NCBI GenBank assembly: GCA_007692665.1
Contig: REBP01000100.1
Location: forward strand, 1 to 51,477
Direction of reading: 5' to 3'
DNA length: 51,477 nt
Source: Gemmatimonadales bacterium
GTDB taxonomy: Bacteria > Gemmatimonadota > Gemmatimonadetes > Longimicrobiales > Gaopeijiaceae
Shown: piece after piece, positions 22,166 to 30,218 of the stretch
How the letters are laid out: the number at the start of each line of letters is the position of its first letter
Position numbering within the stretch: the stretch's first letter is position 1
Translations under genes and position numbers: made by a program
Notes under the pieces: generated by a model
What the model saw: the letters and a program-made list of their open reading frames with translations, nothing else
Database searches by the model: none
What the model was told of the DNA's origin: nothing

Positions 22166-24136
22166 TCATCGGCGGGGTGGGACGCCGGTGCCGGGCTCGG
22201 CGGCGGGCTCGGCGCCGGGCTCGGCGCCGGGCTCCCCCGACTGCGAGGGTTCCGGGTCATCGGGACCCGGCCGGGGCTCTGCGGCCATCCGGTTCCAGGC
22301 CCAGGGGGTGGGAATGCCCGCGGCCTGGTGCTCGGCCACGGTCTGGATCTCGCTCAGGGGGACCCCGTGTTTCTGGCGGAGGTGAAAGTCCGCAGCCTTG
22401 GCGGCGATGGGGGCAGCCATGGAGCTTCCCGACATCCCCTCCTCCACGATGACCACGATGGCGATCTCCATTTCGCCGCCCCAGCTCCCGGCGAGCCCCG
22501 CGAACCAGGCGTGAGGTCGATCCGGGTTCCCGCTGTGCTGCGCCGTTCCGGTCTTCCCGATCACCTCCCAGTGTTCCACCTGGGAACGGAACGCCGTTCC
22601 CGCCGACATGACCTGCCGCAGTCCTTCCTGGAGGGCGTCCACGCTCTCCGGGGCCAGGTCCAGCTCCCACGCCACCTCCACCTCCGGCGCACCCTCTCCC
22701 GTTTCCTGGAAGAGGCGGGGGGCCGGTGCCGAACCTCCCCTTCCCAGGGCGAGGAAGAACTGCGCCATCTTGAGCGGGGTCTGGGCGTTCGGACCCTGCC
22801 CGATGACGATGCTCATGACCTCGTTTTCGGCCGGACGGTAGCGGTAGACCCGTTGCCACCAGTCCAGTCCGTCGGGAAAGTCCCCGGCGGTCTCCTGCGG
22901 GAGGTCCACGCCGCACGGCTGGTTGAAGCCGATTCGGCTCCCCTCCTCCACCATCCGTTCGAGGCCCACACGGATCCCCATCTGGTAGAAATAGACGTTG
23001 CAGGACGCCGCAATCGCGCCGGCGAGGTTCAGGTGGCCGTGCCCCTGGGGGTTCCAGCAGCGGCGGGTGACGCCCTGGAAGCGGTAGGAGCCGTGACAGG
23101 GCTCGGGCATGAACTCGCCGGGGGTGATGACACCCTGCTCGAGGGCGATGGCCGCCGAAGCCAGCTTCCAGGTGGATGCAGGGGGATACCGCCCGATGAC
23201 GGCCCGGTTGTAGAGAGGGAGGGCCGGGTCCTCGTTCAGCGCCTGCCACTTCGCCCTGTCGATGCCCCCCACGAATTCGCCCGGGTCGAAGGAGGGCGCG
23301 GAATACAGCGCCAGGACCCCCCCGTCCTCCACGTTCAGCGCGACGACGGCACCCCGCATCCCCGCCGGGAAGATCTCGTGGATGTAGCGCTGCAGTTCCA
23401 GGTCCAGGTTCAGGTGAAGGTCATCGCCTGGACGCGCGGGTCTCGCCGCCTGCCCCTGGAAGGAGCCCACGATGCGTCCCACCGCATCCACCTCCGCAAA
23501 GCGCACCCCCGCCCTTCCCTGCAGTCGCCCCTCGTACTGCCGCTCGAGGCCGTCCTTTCCGACGATCATCCCCTGTTCGTACCCGGCGAAGCGGGGAGAC
23601 TCGAGCTCGGCCCCCGAGACCTCGCCCAGGTACCCCATGACGTGGCCCAGGGCCTCCCCGCCGATGTAGCGGCGCCTTGGCCGCATCTCGAGGAAGACCC
23701 CGGCGAACTCTGAACGGAGTTCCTCGAGCCGTGCCAGCTCCTCGGTGGAGAGGTTCATCTTGACCAGGAGAGGCTGGCGACGGTTTCGCCGGAAGGTCTC
23801 CATGAGGCTCTCCACCCGTTCCTCCGAGAGCCCCAGCACGGGCTGGAGGCGCTCCAGCGACACCGCCACGGAATCCACGGCCGCCGGGAAGAGCGACACG
23901 GAATACGAGGGCACGTTGTCGGCGATGATCCTGCCGTAACGGTCGAACAGGGTTCCCCGGGGCGCGGGCACGGGGAGAACGCGGAGCCGGTTCGAATCCG
24001 ACTGGAGCGCCCACGCCGTGCCACGGACCACCTGGGCCCGGAAGAACGAGCCCACGAGGATCAGGAGGAGGATCCCGAGGACGACGACGGCGCCCGCGGC
24101 GCGGGTTCGACGGGAATGGGGGTGGGCAATCTTCAT
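22166..24136 (-). CDS. mrdA: penicillin-binding protein 2 (elongasome transpeptidase)
   Basis: The product is 656 residues. An N-terminal membrane anchor (about 13-32) precedes the pedestal domain, with APRGTLFDRYGRIIADNVPS at about 58-77. The transpeptidase domain has the active-site Ser321 in STWK, then SCN (378-380) and KTG (528-530). It cross-links peptidoglycan made by RodA. The C-terminus ends in a repeated (A)EPGAEP tail of about 20 residues. The start at 24136 gives MKIAHPHSRR directly before the anchor; an upstream reading lacks that plan. It sits between mreD and rodA, the standard elongation order. Confidence 0.95.
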   Translation of the reverse strand: MKIAHPHSRRTRAAGAVVVLGILLLILVGSFFRAQVVRGTAWALQSDSNRLRVLPVPAPRGTLFDRYGRIIADNVPSYSVSLFPAAVDSVAVSLERLQPVLGLSEERVESLMETFRRNRRQPLLVKMNLSTEELARLEELRSEFAGVFLEMRPRRRYIGGEALGHVMGYLGEVSGAELESPRFAGYEQGMIVGKDGLERQYEGRLQGRAGVRFAEVDAVGRIVGSFQGQAARPARPGDDLHLNLDLELQRYIHEIFPAGMRGAVVALNVEDGGVLALYSAPSFDPGEFVGGIDRAKWQALNEDPALPLYNRAVIGRYPPASTWKLASAAIALEQGVITPGEFMPEPCHGSYRFQGVTRRCWNPQGHGHLNLAGAIAASCNVYFYQMGIRVGLERMVEEGSRIGFNQPCGVDLPQETAGDFPDGLDWWQRVYRYRPAENEVMSIVIGQGPNAQTPLKMAQFFLALGRGGSAPAPRLFQETGEGAPEVEVAWELDLAPESVDALQEGLRQVMSAGTAFRSQVEHWEVIGKTGTAQHSGNPDRPHAWFAGLAGSWGGEMEIAIVVIVEEGMSGSSMAAPIAAKAADFHLRQKHGVPLSEIQTVAEHQAAGIPTPWAWNRMAAEPRPGPDDPEPSQSGEPGAEPGAEPAAEPGTGVPPRR

Positions 24137-24191
24137 GATCGGAGGCCTGGCGGAGCGGGAACGGTGCGGGGGTTCTGGAACGAGGGCAGCG

Positions 24192-24674
24192 TCATCGGGA
24201 CTCCCGGACGAGGGCTCCGGTACCCAGGAGCACGACGACGCCGACCACGGCAACGTAGGCGGCGCCCAGCGGGGCCTCAACCAGCAGGATGTCCCGGGCC
24301 GACCCCCGCACCTCCTCTCCGGCGACGATCCAGTGGAGCGCATACCGAAGCCACGACCCGACGAAGAGGTACCCCACGAAGAAGCTCACGGACTCGCCGA
24401 CGAACAAGTCCCTCGTTCTCGAGCCCGCCACGGCGAGGAGGGTCAGCGTCAGTGCGTTCGCGCCAAAGGCGAGGATCGAGAACGCATCCTCCATGAGCCC
24501 GAACAGGAATCCCATGCCCGCCGCACGCGAGGTCCTGAGCTCCCGGGAAACCAGGAGCACGGACAGGGTCAGGAGATCCGGCGCGAGCGCGCCCATGCCG
24601 AATCCGACCTGCGCCAGGAAGTGCCCCACGGGAAGCAGCACGACCACCAGCCAGAAGAGGGGACCACGCCTCAT
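24192..24674 (-). CDS. mreD: rod shape-determining protein MreD
   Basis: The product is 160 residues with five to six predicted membrane helices. It matches the poorly conserved MreD family: PDLLTLSVLLVSRELRTSRA, FLFGLMEDAFS and the later LTLLAVAGSRTRDLFVGESV. MreD links MreC and MreB to the wall-synthesis enzymes in the inner membrane. Its ATG overlaps the mreC stop (24671-24674, ATGA). Identity rests on hydropathy, length, the GLMEDAFS-type motif and position between mreC and mrdA. Confidence 0.9.
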   Translation of the reverse strand: MRRGPLFWLVVVLLPVGHFLAQVGFGMGALAPDLLTLSVLLVSRELRTSRAAGMGFLFGLMEDAFSILAFGANALTLTLLAVAGSRTRDLFVGESVSFFVGYLFVGSWLRYALHWIVAGEEVRGSARDILLVEAPLGAAYVAVVGVVVLLGTGALVRESR

Positions 24675-25612
24675 GGGGGCGGGTCCGCATCGGTTGCCGG
24701 GGGCTCGGGCTCGACGGGCTCGGGATCGGGGAGCGCGTCCCCCTCGAGCGGCTCGGGCGGGGCCGGTGCCCACAGGTGGGCAAGATCCGAGACCGGAAGC
24801 CCCTCCTCACCCGTGATCACGAGCACATGGGTGACGCTCCCCACCCGCACGGCCGGCTCCACCCAGTACCCGCGGCGCCAGCCGGCTTCCGTTTCCGCAA
24901 GCGACAGCACCGTGCCCACACGGATCCCCCGGGGAAAGACCGCACCCTGCCCGGACGTGACGAGAACAAGGCCGGGCTCGAGACTCGTGTAGAAGGGAAT
25001 CCCGTCCAGGACCAGGCGGTCCTGTTCCCGGAACGCCCCCGTCCGCGCTTCCACGATGCCGAGGACTTCCCCGTCCAGCGACATGGCCATGACGGCGAAA
25101 TCGGGGTGCGTCCAGTCCAGCGCCAGCGAACTCCGCGGCCCCACCTCCCGGACCAGCCCCACCAGCCCTTCGGCGGCAACCACCGGGTCGTTCACCGAGA
25201 CCCCGTGTTCGGAGCCCACGTCCAGCAGGAACATGCTTTCCGAACCCCGCGTGCCCGGTCGGATCGCCGACGCCGAGACGAAGGCGGGGCCTGTCCGCTC
25301 CTTCAGTTCCAGCAGCGACCGGAGTCGCGCGTTCTCCGCGCCGAGGGGGGCCTGCGATGCCAGCAGGGCCACGGTGGAGTCGTAGCGGGCCTGGAGCATC
25401 TCGATGTCCACCGCCCGGATCCGGGTGCGGTTCAGCGACTCCTGCGTCCAGATGAAGGGCGCAAGCACGGTGGCCCGAAGCCCCGAGGAGATCCCCTGCT
25501 GCACCGGGAGGGGAAGAACGAGAAGGATCACCGATGCCAGGACCCACGCCGCCGAGAGCACGAGGTCCCTTCGGCTTCGCTCCTCGCTTCCGTCCACTTC
25601 GTAGGGAGGCAT
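24671..25612 (-). CDS. mreC: rod shape-determining protein MreC
   Basis: The product is 313 residues. A short cytoplasmic start (1-16) and one membrane helix (about 18-36) precede a periplasmic coiled coil (about 66-107, EMLQARYDSTVALLASQAPL then GAENARLRSLLEL) and the two MreC beta domains (about 110-275, with GSEHGVSVNDPVVAAEGLVG). The C-terminus is a Pro/Glu/Asp-rich tail of about 40 residues, longer than in many MreC proteins. It scaffolds PBP2 and RodA in the periplasm. It follows mreB by 31 bases. Confidence 0.94.
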   Translation of the reverse strand: MPPYEVDGSEERSRRDLVLSAAWVLASVILLVLPLPVQQGISSGLRATVLAPFIWTQESLNRTRIRAVDIEMLQARYDSTVALLASQAPLGAENARLRSLLELKERTGPAFVSASAIRPGTRGSESMFLLDVGSEHGVSVNDPVVAAEGLVGLVREVGPRSSLALDWTHPDFAVMAMSLDGEVLGIVEARTGAFREQDRLVLDGIPFYTSLEPGLVLVTSGQGAVFPRGIRVGTVLSLAETEAGWRRGYWVEPAVRVGSVTHVLVITGEEGLPVSDLAHLWAPAPPEPLEGDALPDPEPVEPEPPATDADPPP

Positions 25613-25643
25613 GGTCCGGCTGCGGGAGGGAGGAGGAGGGGGT

Positions 25644-26690
25644 TCAGCTTGTCAGGACGTTCCGATACTTGGTCAGGTCGTCGAGAATCCGCCCGGCACC
25701 CCGGACCACGCAGGTGAGGGGCTCCTCGTCGACGTGGATCGGAAGGTTGGTCTCCTGCGTGAGGAGTCGGTCCAGCCCGCGGATCATGGCCCCCCCGCCG
25801 GTCATGACGATCCCCCGGTCCACGATGTCCGACGACAGCTCGGGGGGCGTGATCTCCAGCGCCCGCCGCACGGCCTCCACGATGGCCTGGATCGGCTCCT
25901 GGATGCACTCCCGGATCTCCTGCGAGTGCACCGTGACCGTCTTCGGGATCCCGCTCACCAGGTCCCGTCCCTTGACCTCCATGGTCCGCTCGTCGCCTTC
26001 CTCGGCCCAGGCCGAACCGATCTGGATCTTCACGGCCTCGGCAGTGGGCTCCCCGATGAGGAGGTTGTAGTTCTTCCGCAGGAAGGTCACGATGGCGAGG
26101 TCGAGTTCATCCCCGCCTACCCGGATCGAGGTGTTGGACACGATCCCGGAGAGGGCGATGACCGCGATCTCCGTCGTGCCCCCCCCGATGTCGATGACCA
26201 TGTTCCCGGTGGGGGTCTCGATGGGCAGCCCCACGCCGATGGCCGCCGCAGTGGGCTCGGCCACCATGTAGACGGCCTTGGCACCCGCCGCCATGGCCGA
26301 CGAACGCACGGCCCGCCGCTCGAGTTCGGTGATCCCGGACGGCACCCCCACGATGACGCGGGGCTTGATCCGGAAGATGCGCTTCGAGGTGACCTGCCTG
26401 AGGAAGTGCCGAAGCATCATCTCGGTCACGTCGACGTCGGCGATGACCCCGTCCTTCAGGGGGCGCACCGCCTCGATGTTCTCGGGCGTCCGGCCCAGCA
26501 TGCGCTTCGCCTCGAGGCCGATCCCGAGGATTCGCTGCGTTCCCCGCTCCACGGCCACAACCGAGGGCTCGTTGAGGACGATCCCCTCGCCCTTCACGTA
26601 CACCAGCGTATTGGCTGTTCCGAGATCTACGGCGATGTCGTTCACCGGCACCAGGGAACCTGAATTCAACCACTTGGAAAAGGAGGACAA
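25644..26690 (-). CDS. mreB: rod shape-determining actin-like protein MreB
   Basis: The product is 348 residues if the TTG at 26690 is used (MSSFSKWLNSGSLVPVNDIA), the normal MreB length. Actin-fold motifs are clear: phosphate-1 loop DLGTANTLVYVKG, DIGGGTTEIAVIALSG, and GGGAMIRGLDRLL near the end. It forms membrane-bound filaments that guide lateral wall growth. An ATG at 26765 would add 25 residues unlike any MreB start. There is no obvious Shine-Dalgarno sequence for either, and a GTG at Val18 is also possible, so the exact start is uncertain. A strong promoter lies about 140 bases upstream. Confidence 0.95.
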   Translation of the reverse strand: MSSFSKWLNSGSLVPVNDIAVDLGTANTLVYVKGEGIVLNEPSVVAVERGTQRILGIGLEAKRMLGRTPENIEAVRPLKDGVIADVDVTEMMLRHFLRQVTSKRIFRIKPRVIVGVPSGITELERRAVRSSAMAAGAKAVYMVAEPTAAAIGVGLPIETPTGNMVIDIGGGTTEIAVIALSGIVSNTSIRVGGDELDLAIVTFLRKNYNLLIGEPTAEAVKIQIGSAWAEEGDERTMEVKGRDLVSGIPKTVTVHSQEIRECIQEPIQAIVEAVRRALEITPPELSSDIVDRGIVMTGGGAMIRGLDRLLTQETNLPIHVDEEPLTCVVRGAGRILDDLTKYRNVLTS

Positions 26691-26830
26691 TGCAATGCAC
26701 CCGAGCAGGCCTGAGCGGCGGCGGGAGAAACGTTCATGGCGGGCCGCTCCCGGGGCGAAGTGCACCGGGTACGGATGGGTACCGCGCTGAGCGCACAGCC
26801 GCGGGGTCGACGGAGCACATCAGGCCACGG

Positions 26831-26859
26831 ATTGTAAGGATCCTCGGGGGTGAGTGCAA
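26831..26859 (-). promoter_or_regulatory. sigma-70 promoter of the mreBCD-mrdA-rodA-accD-folC operon
   Basis: The minus strand has TTGCAC (26859-26854), a 17-base spacer and TACAAT (26836-26831), a near-consensus promoter. The predicted start is near 26823, giving a leader of about 130 bases. Tight spacing downstream suggests one transcript through folC. Confidence 0.72.
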
Positions 26860-26903
26860 GGCGCGGGGGGCCACTGCACCCCCGTCGCACCCCGGTCATC
26901 CTT

Positions 26904-27386
26904 CTACCGCCCCGTGCTCCCGAATCCGCCCTCTCCCCGTTCACTCCCGGAAAGAGCCTGCGCCGCCTCCACGGCGGGCGTCTCGAAGCGCGCGAAGACG
27001 AGTTGCGCGACACGGTCCCCCCGCCGGATCCGGACCCGCTCCCTGCCCAGGTTCAGGAGGGCCACCCTGAGCTCTCCGCGGTAATCCGGATCGATGGTTC
27101 CCGGCGCGTTGGGCACGGTCACCGCGTGGCGGAGGGCGAGCCCGGATCTCGGCCGCACCTGCCCCTCGACCCCCGGCGGCAGCTCCATGCGAAGGCCGGT
27201 CGCGACGGTTCGGGGCACGCCCGGCTCCAGGTCGAAATCCTCCTCGGCGGAGCGCAGGTCATACCCGGCGGCGCCCGCCGTGGCGCGTTCCGGCAGGGGA
27301 AGGTCCGGGTTGGAAGGGAGGCGCTGGAAACGCACGGTGAGAGGGCCGGATGCGGGGGCCGGGGCGTCGTCAGGTGGAGCGTTCAT
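26904..27386 (-). CDS. dut: deoxyuridine 5'-triphosphate nucleotidohydrolase (dUTPase)
   Basis: The product is 160 residues of the trimeric dUTPase family, which hydrolyses dUTP to dUMP and pyrophosphate. The five family motifs appear in order: AAGYDLRSAEEDF, RPRSGLALRHAV, GTIDPDYRGELRVALLN, RRGDRVAQLVF and the C-terminal GGFGSTGR arm that closes over the active site. The N-terminus has about 15 Pro/Ala residues before the fold. It lies alone between ald and mreB. Confidence 0.95.
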   Translation of the reverse strand: MNAPPDDAPAPASGPLTVRFQRLPSNPDLPLPERATAGAAGYDLRSAEEDFDLEPGVPRTVATGLRMELPPGVEGQVRPRSGLALRHAVTVPNAPGTIDPDYRGELRVALLNLGRERVRIRRGDRVAQLVFARFETPAVEAAQALSGSERGEGGFGSTGR

Positions 27387-27503
27387 TGCGAGGCGGGAGA
27401 GCGTGCGGTGGAAGGTTGGGGTCCGGTGGCCGGGGTGCCGGCGGACCGGTGCCGGGGGATGCGAAGGGCTCGGCGCCCCGGGGGCGCGCGTCCCCGACGC
27501 ACA

Positions 27504-27539
27504 CGGCCCCGGTCCGGAACGAACTCCGGGCCGGGGCCG
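27504..27539 (-). terminator. GC-rich hairpin after ald
   Basis: Two 15-base arms (27504-27518 and 27525-27539) pair with one G-U across a 6-base loop, 28 bases past the ald stop. No T-run follows on the minus strand, so it is a possible RNA-end or pause hairpin rather than a classical terminator. Confidence 0.5.
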
Positions 27540-27567
27540 CTGGTCCCCCGCGTCGGGTCAGCCCGGG

Positions 27568-28686
27568 TCAGTCGGCGAGGAAACCGGCCGGATCATTGTA
27601 CTCCATGCCGAAGGCTTCGGCCACTCCCTCGTACGTCACCTTTCCGCCCACCATGTTCACGCCGGCGAGCAGGGCATTGTCATCGCCGCACGCCTTCTTC
27701 CACCCCTTGTTGGCGAGGGTGATGGCGTAGGGCAGCGTGGCGTTCGTCAGCGCCATCGTCGAGGTCCGGGCCACGGCGCCGGGCATGTTCGCCACGGCGT
27801 AGTGAATGATTCCGTCCACCTCGTAGATGGGATTCTCGTGCGTGGTCGGGTGAATCGTCTCCACGCATCCACCCTGGTCCACGGCGACGTCAACGATGAC
27901 GGCTCCGGGCTGCATGAGCTTCAGGTCTTCGCGGGTCACCAGCGACGGCGCCTTCTTGCCGGGGAGGAGCACGCCCCCGATGAGGAGGTCTGCGGTCTTC
28001 AGCTGCTCGCGAATGTTGTACGGGTTCGAGTAGAGCAGCTCGACATTCGCCGGCATCACGTCGGAGAGGTACCGCAACCGGGGGAGGGAAAGGTCCAGGA
28101 TCGTGACCCGCGCCCCGAAACCCGCCGCCATCTTCGCCGCATTCGTTCCGACCACGCCGCCGCCCAGGATGACAACCCGGGCGGGGGGGGTGCCGGGAAC
28201 GCCGCCCAGCAGGACACCGCGTCCGCCGTAGAAGCGCTCCAGGTACTTGGCGCCTTCGAGAATCGAGAGTCGCCCGGCCACCTCGGACATCGGGGTGAGA
28301 AGGGGGAGTTCACCACTGGGCAGCTGCACCGTCTCGTACGCGATGGCCACCGACTTCGAATCCAGGAGGGCCCGGGTCAGCGGCTCGGAGGCGGCAAAGT
28401 GGAAGTAGGTGAAGAGGAGCTGGTTCTCGCGGATGTGCTTCCACTCGGGCTCGATGGGCTCCTTCACCTTCATGATCATTTCGGCGGTAGCCCAGACCTC
28501 TTCGGCGGAGTTCAGGATCGTGGCGCCGGCCTGAACGTAGAGTTCATCGCCGAACCCGCTCCCTTCTCCCGCACCCTGCTCGACGAAGACCTGGTGCCCG
28601 TTCTGGACCAGCGCCTCCGCGCCTCCGGGAACGAGTGCAATCCGGTACTCGTTCGTCTTGATTTCCTTCGGTACGCCGATCCGCAT
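27568..28686 (-). CDS. ald: alanine dehydrogenase
   Basis: The product is 372 residues, close to the usual 370-378. It interconverts L-alanine and pyruvate with NAD and ammonia. The start [20 protein letters not shown] is typical. The substrate-site region KEPIEPEW and [13 protein letters not shown], the Rossmann motif [19 protein letters not shown] and [20 protein letters not shown] are all present. The ATG at 28686 has AGGTGA 9 bases upstream; a GTG at 28695 is too close to that site. It may feed alanine to or from the peptidoglycan pathway, but no direct link is shown. Confidence 0.96.
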   Translation of the reverse strand: MRIGVPKEIKTNEYRIALVPGGAEALVQNGHQVFVEQGAGEGSGFGDELYVQAGATILNSAEEVWATAEMIMKVKEPIEPEWKHIRENQLLFTYFHFAASEPLTRALLDSKSVAIAYETVQLPSGELPLLTPMSEVAGRLSILEGAKYLERFYGGRGVLLGGVPGTPPARVVILGGGVVGTNAAKMAAGFGARVTILDLSLPRLRYLSDVMPANVELLYSNPYNIREQLKTADLLIGGVLLPGKKAPSLVTREDLKLMQPGAVIVDVAVDQGGCVETIHPTTHENPIYEVDGIIHYAVANMPGAVARTSTMALTNATLPYAITLANKGWKKACGDDNALLAGVNMVGGKVTYEGVAEAFGMEYNDPAGFLAD

Positions 28687-28767
28687 GGCCAGCACTCACC
28701 TGTTCCGAGGTTCTTTCCACGGGCGGCTCCGGATCCCGGAAACCGGGCCTCGGGCACCACCGATAAT

Positions 28768-28788
28768 TGTATACCAAACTGCATACCA
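28768..28788 (-). promoter_or_regulatory. AT-rich direct repeats and -10-like element upstream of ald
   Basis: Read on the plus strand, TGTATACCA (28768-28776) and TGCATACCA (28780-28788) are direct repeats 12 bases apart. On the minus strand the proximal copy supplies a TATACAAT-like -10 element. The -35 match is poor, which fits an activator-dependent promoter. The island is conspicuously AT-rich compared with its surroundings. Confidence 0.5.
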
Positions 28789-28868
28789 CACTTTCGTGCC
28801 GCATGAATCTCGCCCCACCCGCGCGCAGGTCAAGCCCGCATCCCGGGGCCCGGAGGCGGGAAGGTCCC

Positions 28869-30218
28869 TCAGCCCGGACCGAGACGCAGGATCGCCTGCC
28901 GCTCGGGGTTGAAGGAGCGCTCCGCCGCCTCCTTGATGTCGTCGCGGGTCACGGACTCGATGCGCTCCAGGAGCTGGTCCAGCGTCAGCCGAGGCTGATC
29001 GTAGAGCGCGAAGCCCGCGAGCCTGAAGAGCCTGGATGCCGTGTTCTCGAGGGAGAGCATGACCTGGCCCTTGACCTGGTCCTTCACCTCGCGGAGCTCG
29101 TCGTCGGAGAGGCCCTCGCGCATCACCGTCCCGAACTCCTCCAGGATCGCGTCCACGGCCCGCGCTGCACCCTCGGGGCGGGTCCCCACGTACACCCCCG
29201 AGACGCCGGCCCTCGAATAGAAGGACTGAAACGAATAGATCGAGTACGCGAGCCCCATCTCTTCCCGCACCCGCTGAAAGAGACGGGAACTCATCCCTCC
29301 GCCGAAGGCGGCGGAAATCAGGCTGAGCGGATACCGCTGGGGATCGGAGCGCGGCGGGGTCCGGCTTCCGAAGACGACATGCGTCTGCGCCGTGTCCCGC
29401 TGCACGTGGAGGTCCACAGGCGGCCCGCCGTCGGAATAATCGATGTCGGGCACGGGTGCGACCTCGGTGCCCGGAAGGGCGCCGAACCGCTCGGCAATGG
29501 TCTCGACGATCCGCTCGTGCTCCAGGTGACCTGCGGCCGCCACGATGAGCTCCCCCTTCCGGTAGCGTTCCCGGTGGATCCGCTGCAGCGTGTCGGCACC
29601 CAGGCCCTCCACCGACTCCCGGGTCCCGAGGATCGAGCGTCCGTAGGGATGCTCCCCCCACATCGCCTCGCCGTGAAGCTCGAAGACCAGGTCGTCGGGC
29701 GTGTCATCGACGGTGGCGATCTCCTCGAGAACGACTTCCCGCTCCAGGTCCAGGTCCTCCTGCCGGAGGAGCGGATCCAGGACCAGGTCCGCGAGGACGT
29801 CCAGCGCCACCGGAAGGTGTTCGCTCAGGACCCGGGCCTGGTAGGAGGTGTGCTCCCTCGAGGTGAACGCATCGAGCGAGCCCCCCAGCCGCTCCAGCTC
29901 CAGCGCGATCTGCCGGGGGGTGCGCCGCTCGGTCCCCTTGAAGACCATGTGTTCGAGCATGTGGCTGGCGCCGGTCTCGGAGAGCGCCTCGTGGGCCGCC
30001 CCCTGCCGGATCCAGACTCCGAGCGCCACCGAGCGGACGCCGGGAATGGCCTCCGTCAGGACGCGAATACCATTGGAAAGGAGCGACTCCTCGAGACGCC
30101 CGCCTCCGTTTCCAGCGGGCGCCGCTTCCGCAGCACCCCCTCCGGAACGGGGAAACGCCGGGGCGGGGATGACTCCCCCGCCCCGGCGCTCTTCCCGACC
30201 GGGAAACGTCGACCTCAT
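28869..30218 (-). CDS. M16-family zinc protease (processing-peptidase-like)
   Basis: The product is 449 residues with one complete M16 pair. The inverted zinc site is HMLEH (86-90), and the third ligand lies in the EREVVLEEIATVDDTPDD region. The second, inactive-type domain contains GGGMSSRLFQRVREEMGLAYS. Family members include mitochondrial processing peptidase-like and PqqL-like enzymes. In many bacteria this gene follows pnp, as here, where its ATG overlaps the pnp stop (ATGA, 30215-30218 region). The first 40 residues are Gly/Ala-rich and lack a signal peptide, so the enzyme is probably cytoplasmic. Confidence 0.93.
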   Translation of the reverse strand: MRSTFPGREERRGGGVIPAPAFPRSGGGAAEAAPAGNGGGRLEESLLSNGIRVLTEAIPGVRSVALGVWIRQGAAHEALSETGASHMLEHMVFKGTERRTPRQIALELERLGGSLDAFTSREHTSYQARVLSEHLPVALDVLADLVLDPLLRQEDLDLEREVVLEEIATVDDTPDDLVFELHGEAMWGEHPYGRSILGTRESVEGLGADTLQRIHRERYRKGELIVAAAGHLEHERIVETIAERFGALPGTEVAPVPDIDYSDGGPPVDLHVQRDTAQTHVVFGSRTPPRSDPQRYPLSLISAAFGGGMSSRLFQRVREEMGLAYSIYSFQSFYSRAGVSGVYVGTRPEGAARAVDAILEEFGTVMREGLSDDELREVKDQVKGQVMLSLENTASRLFRLAGFALYDQPRLTLDQLLERIESVTRDDIKEAAERSFNPERQAILRLGPG

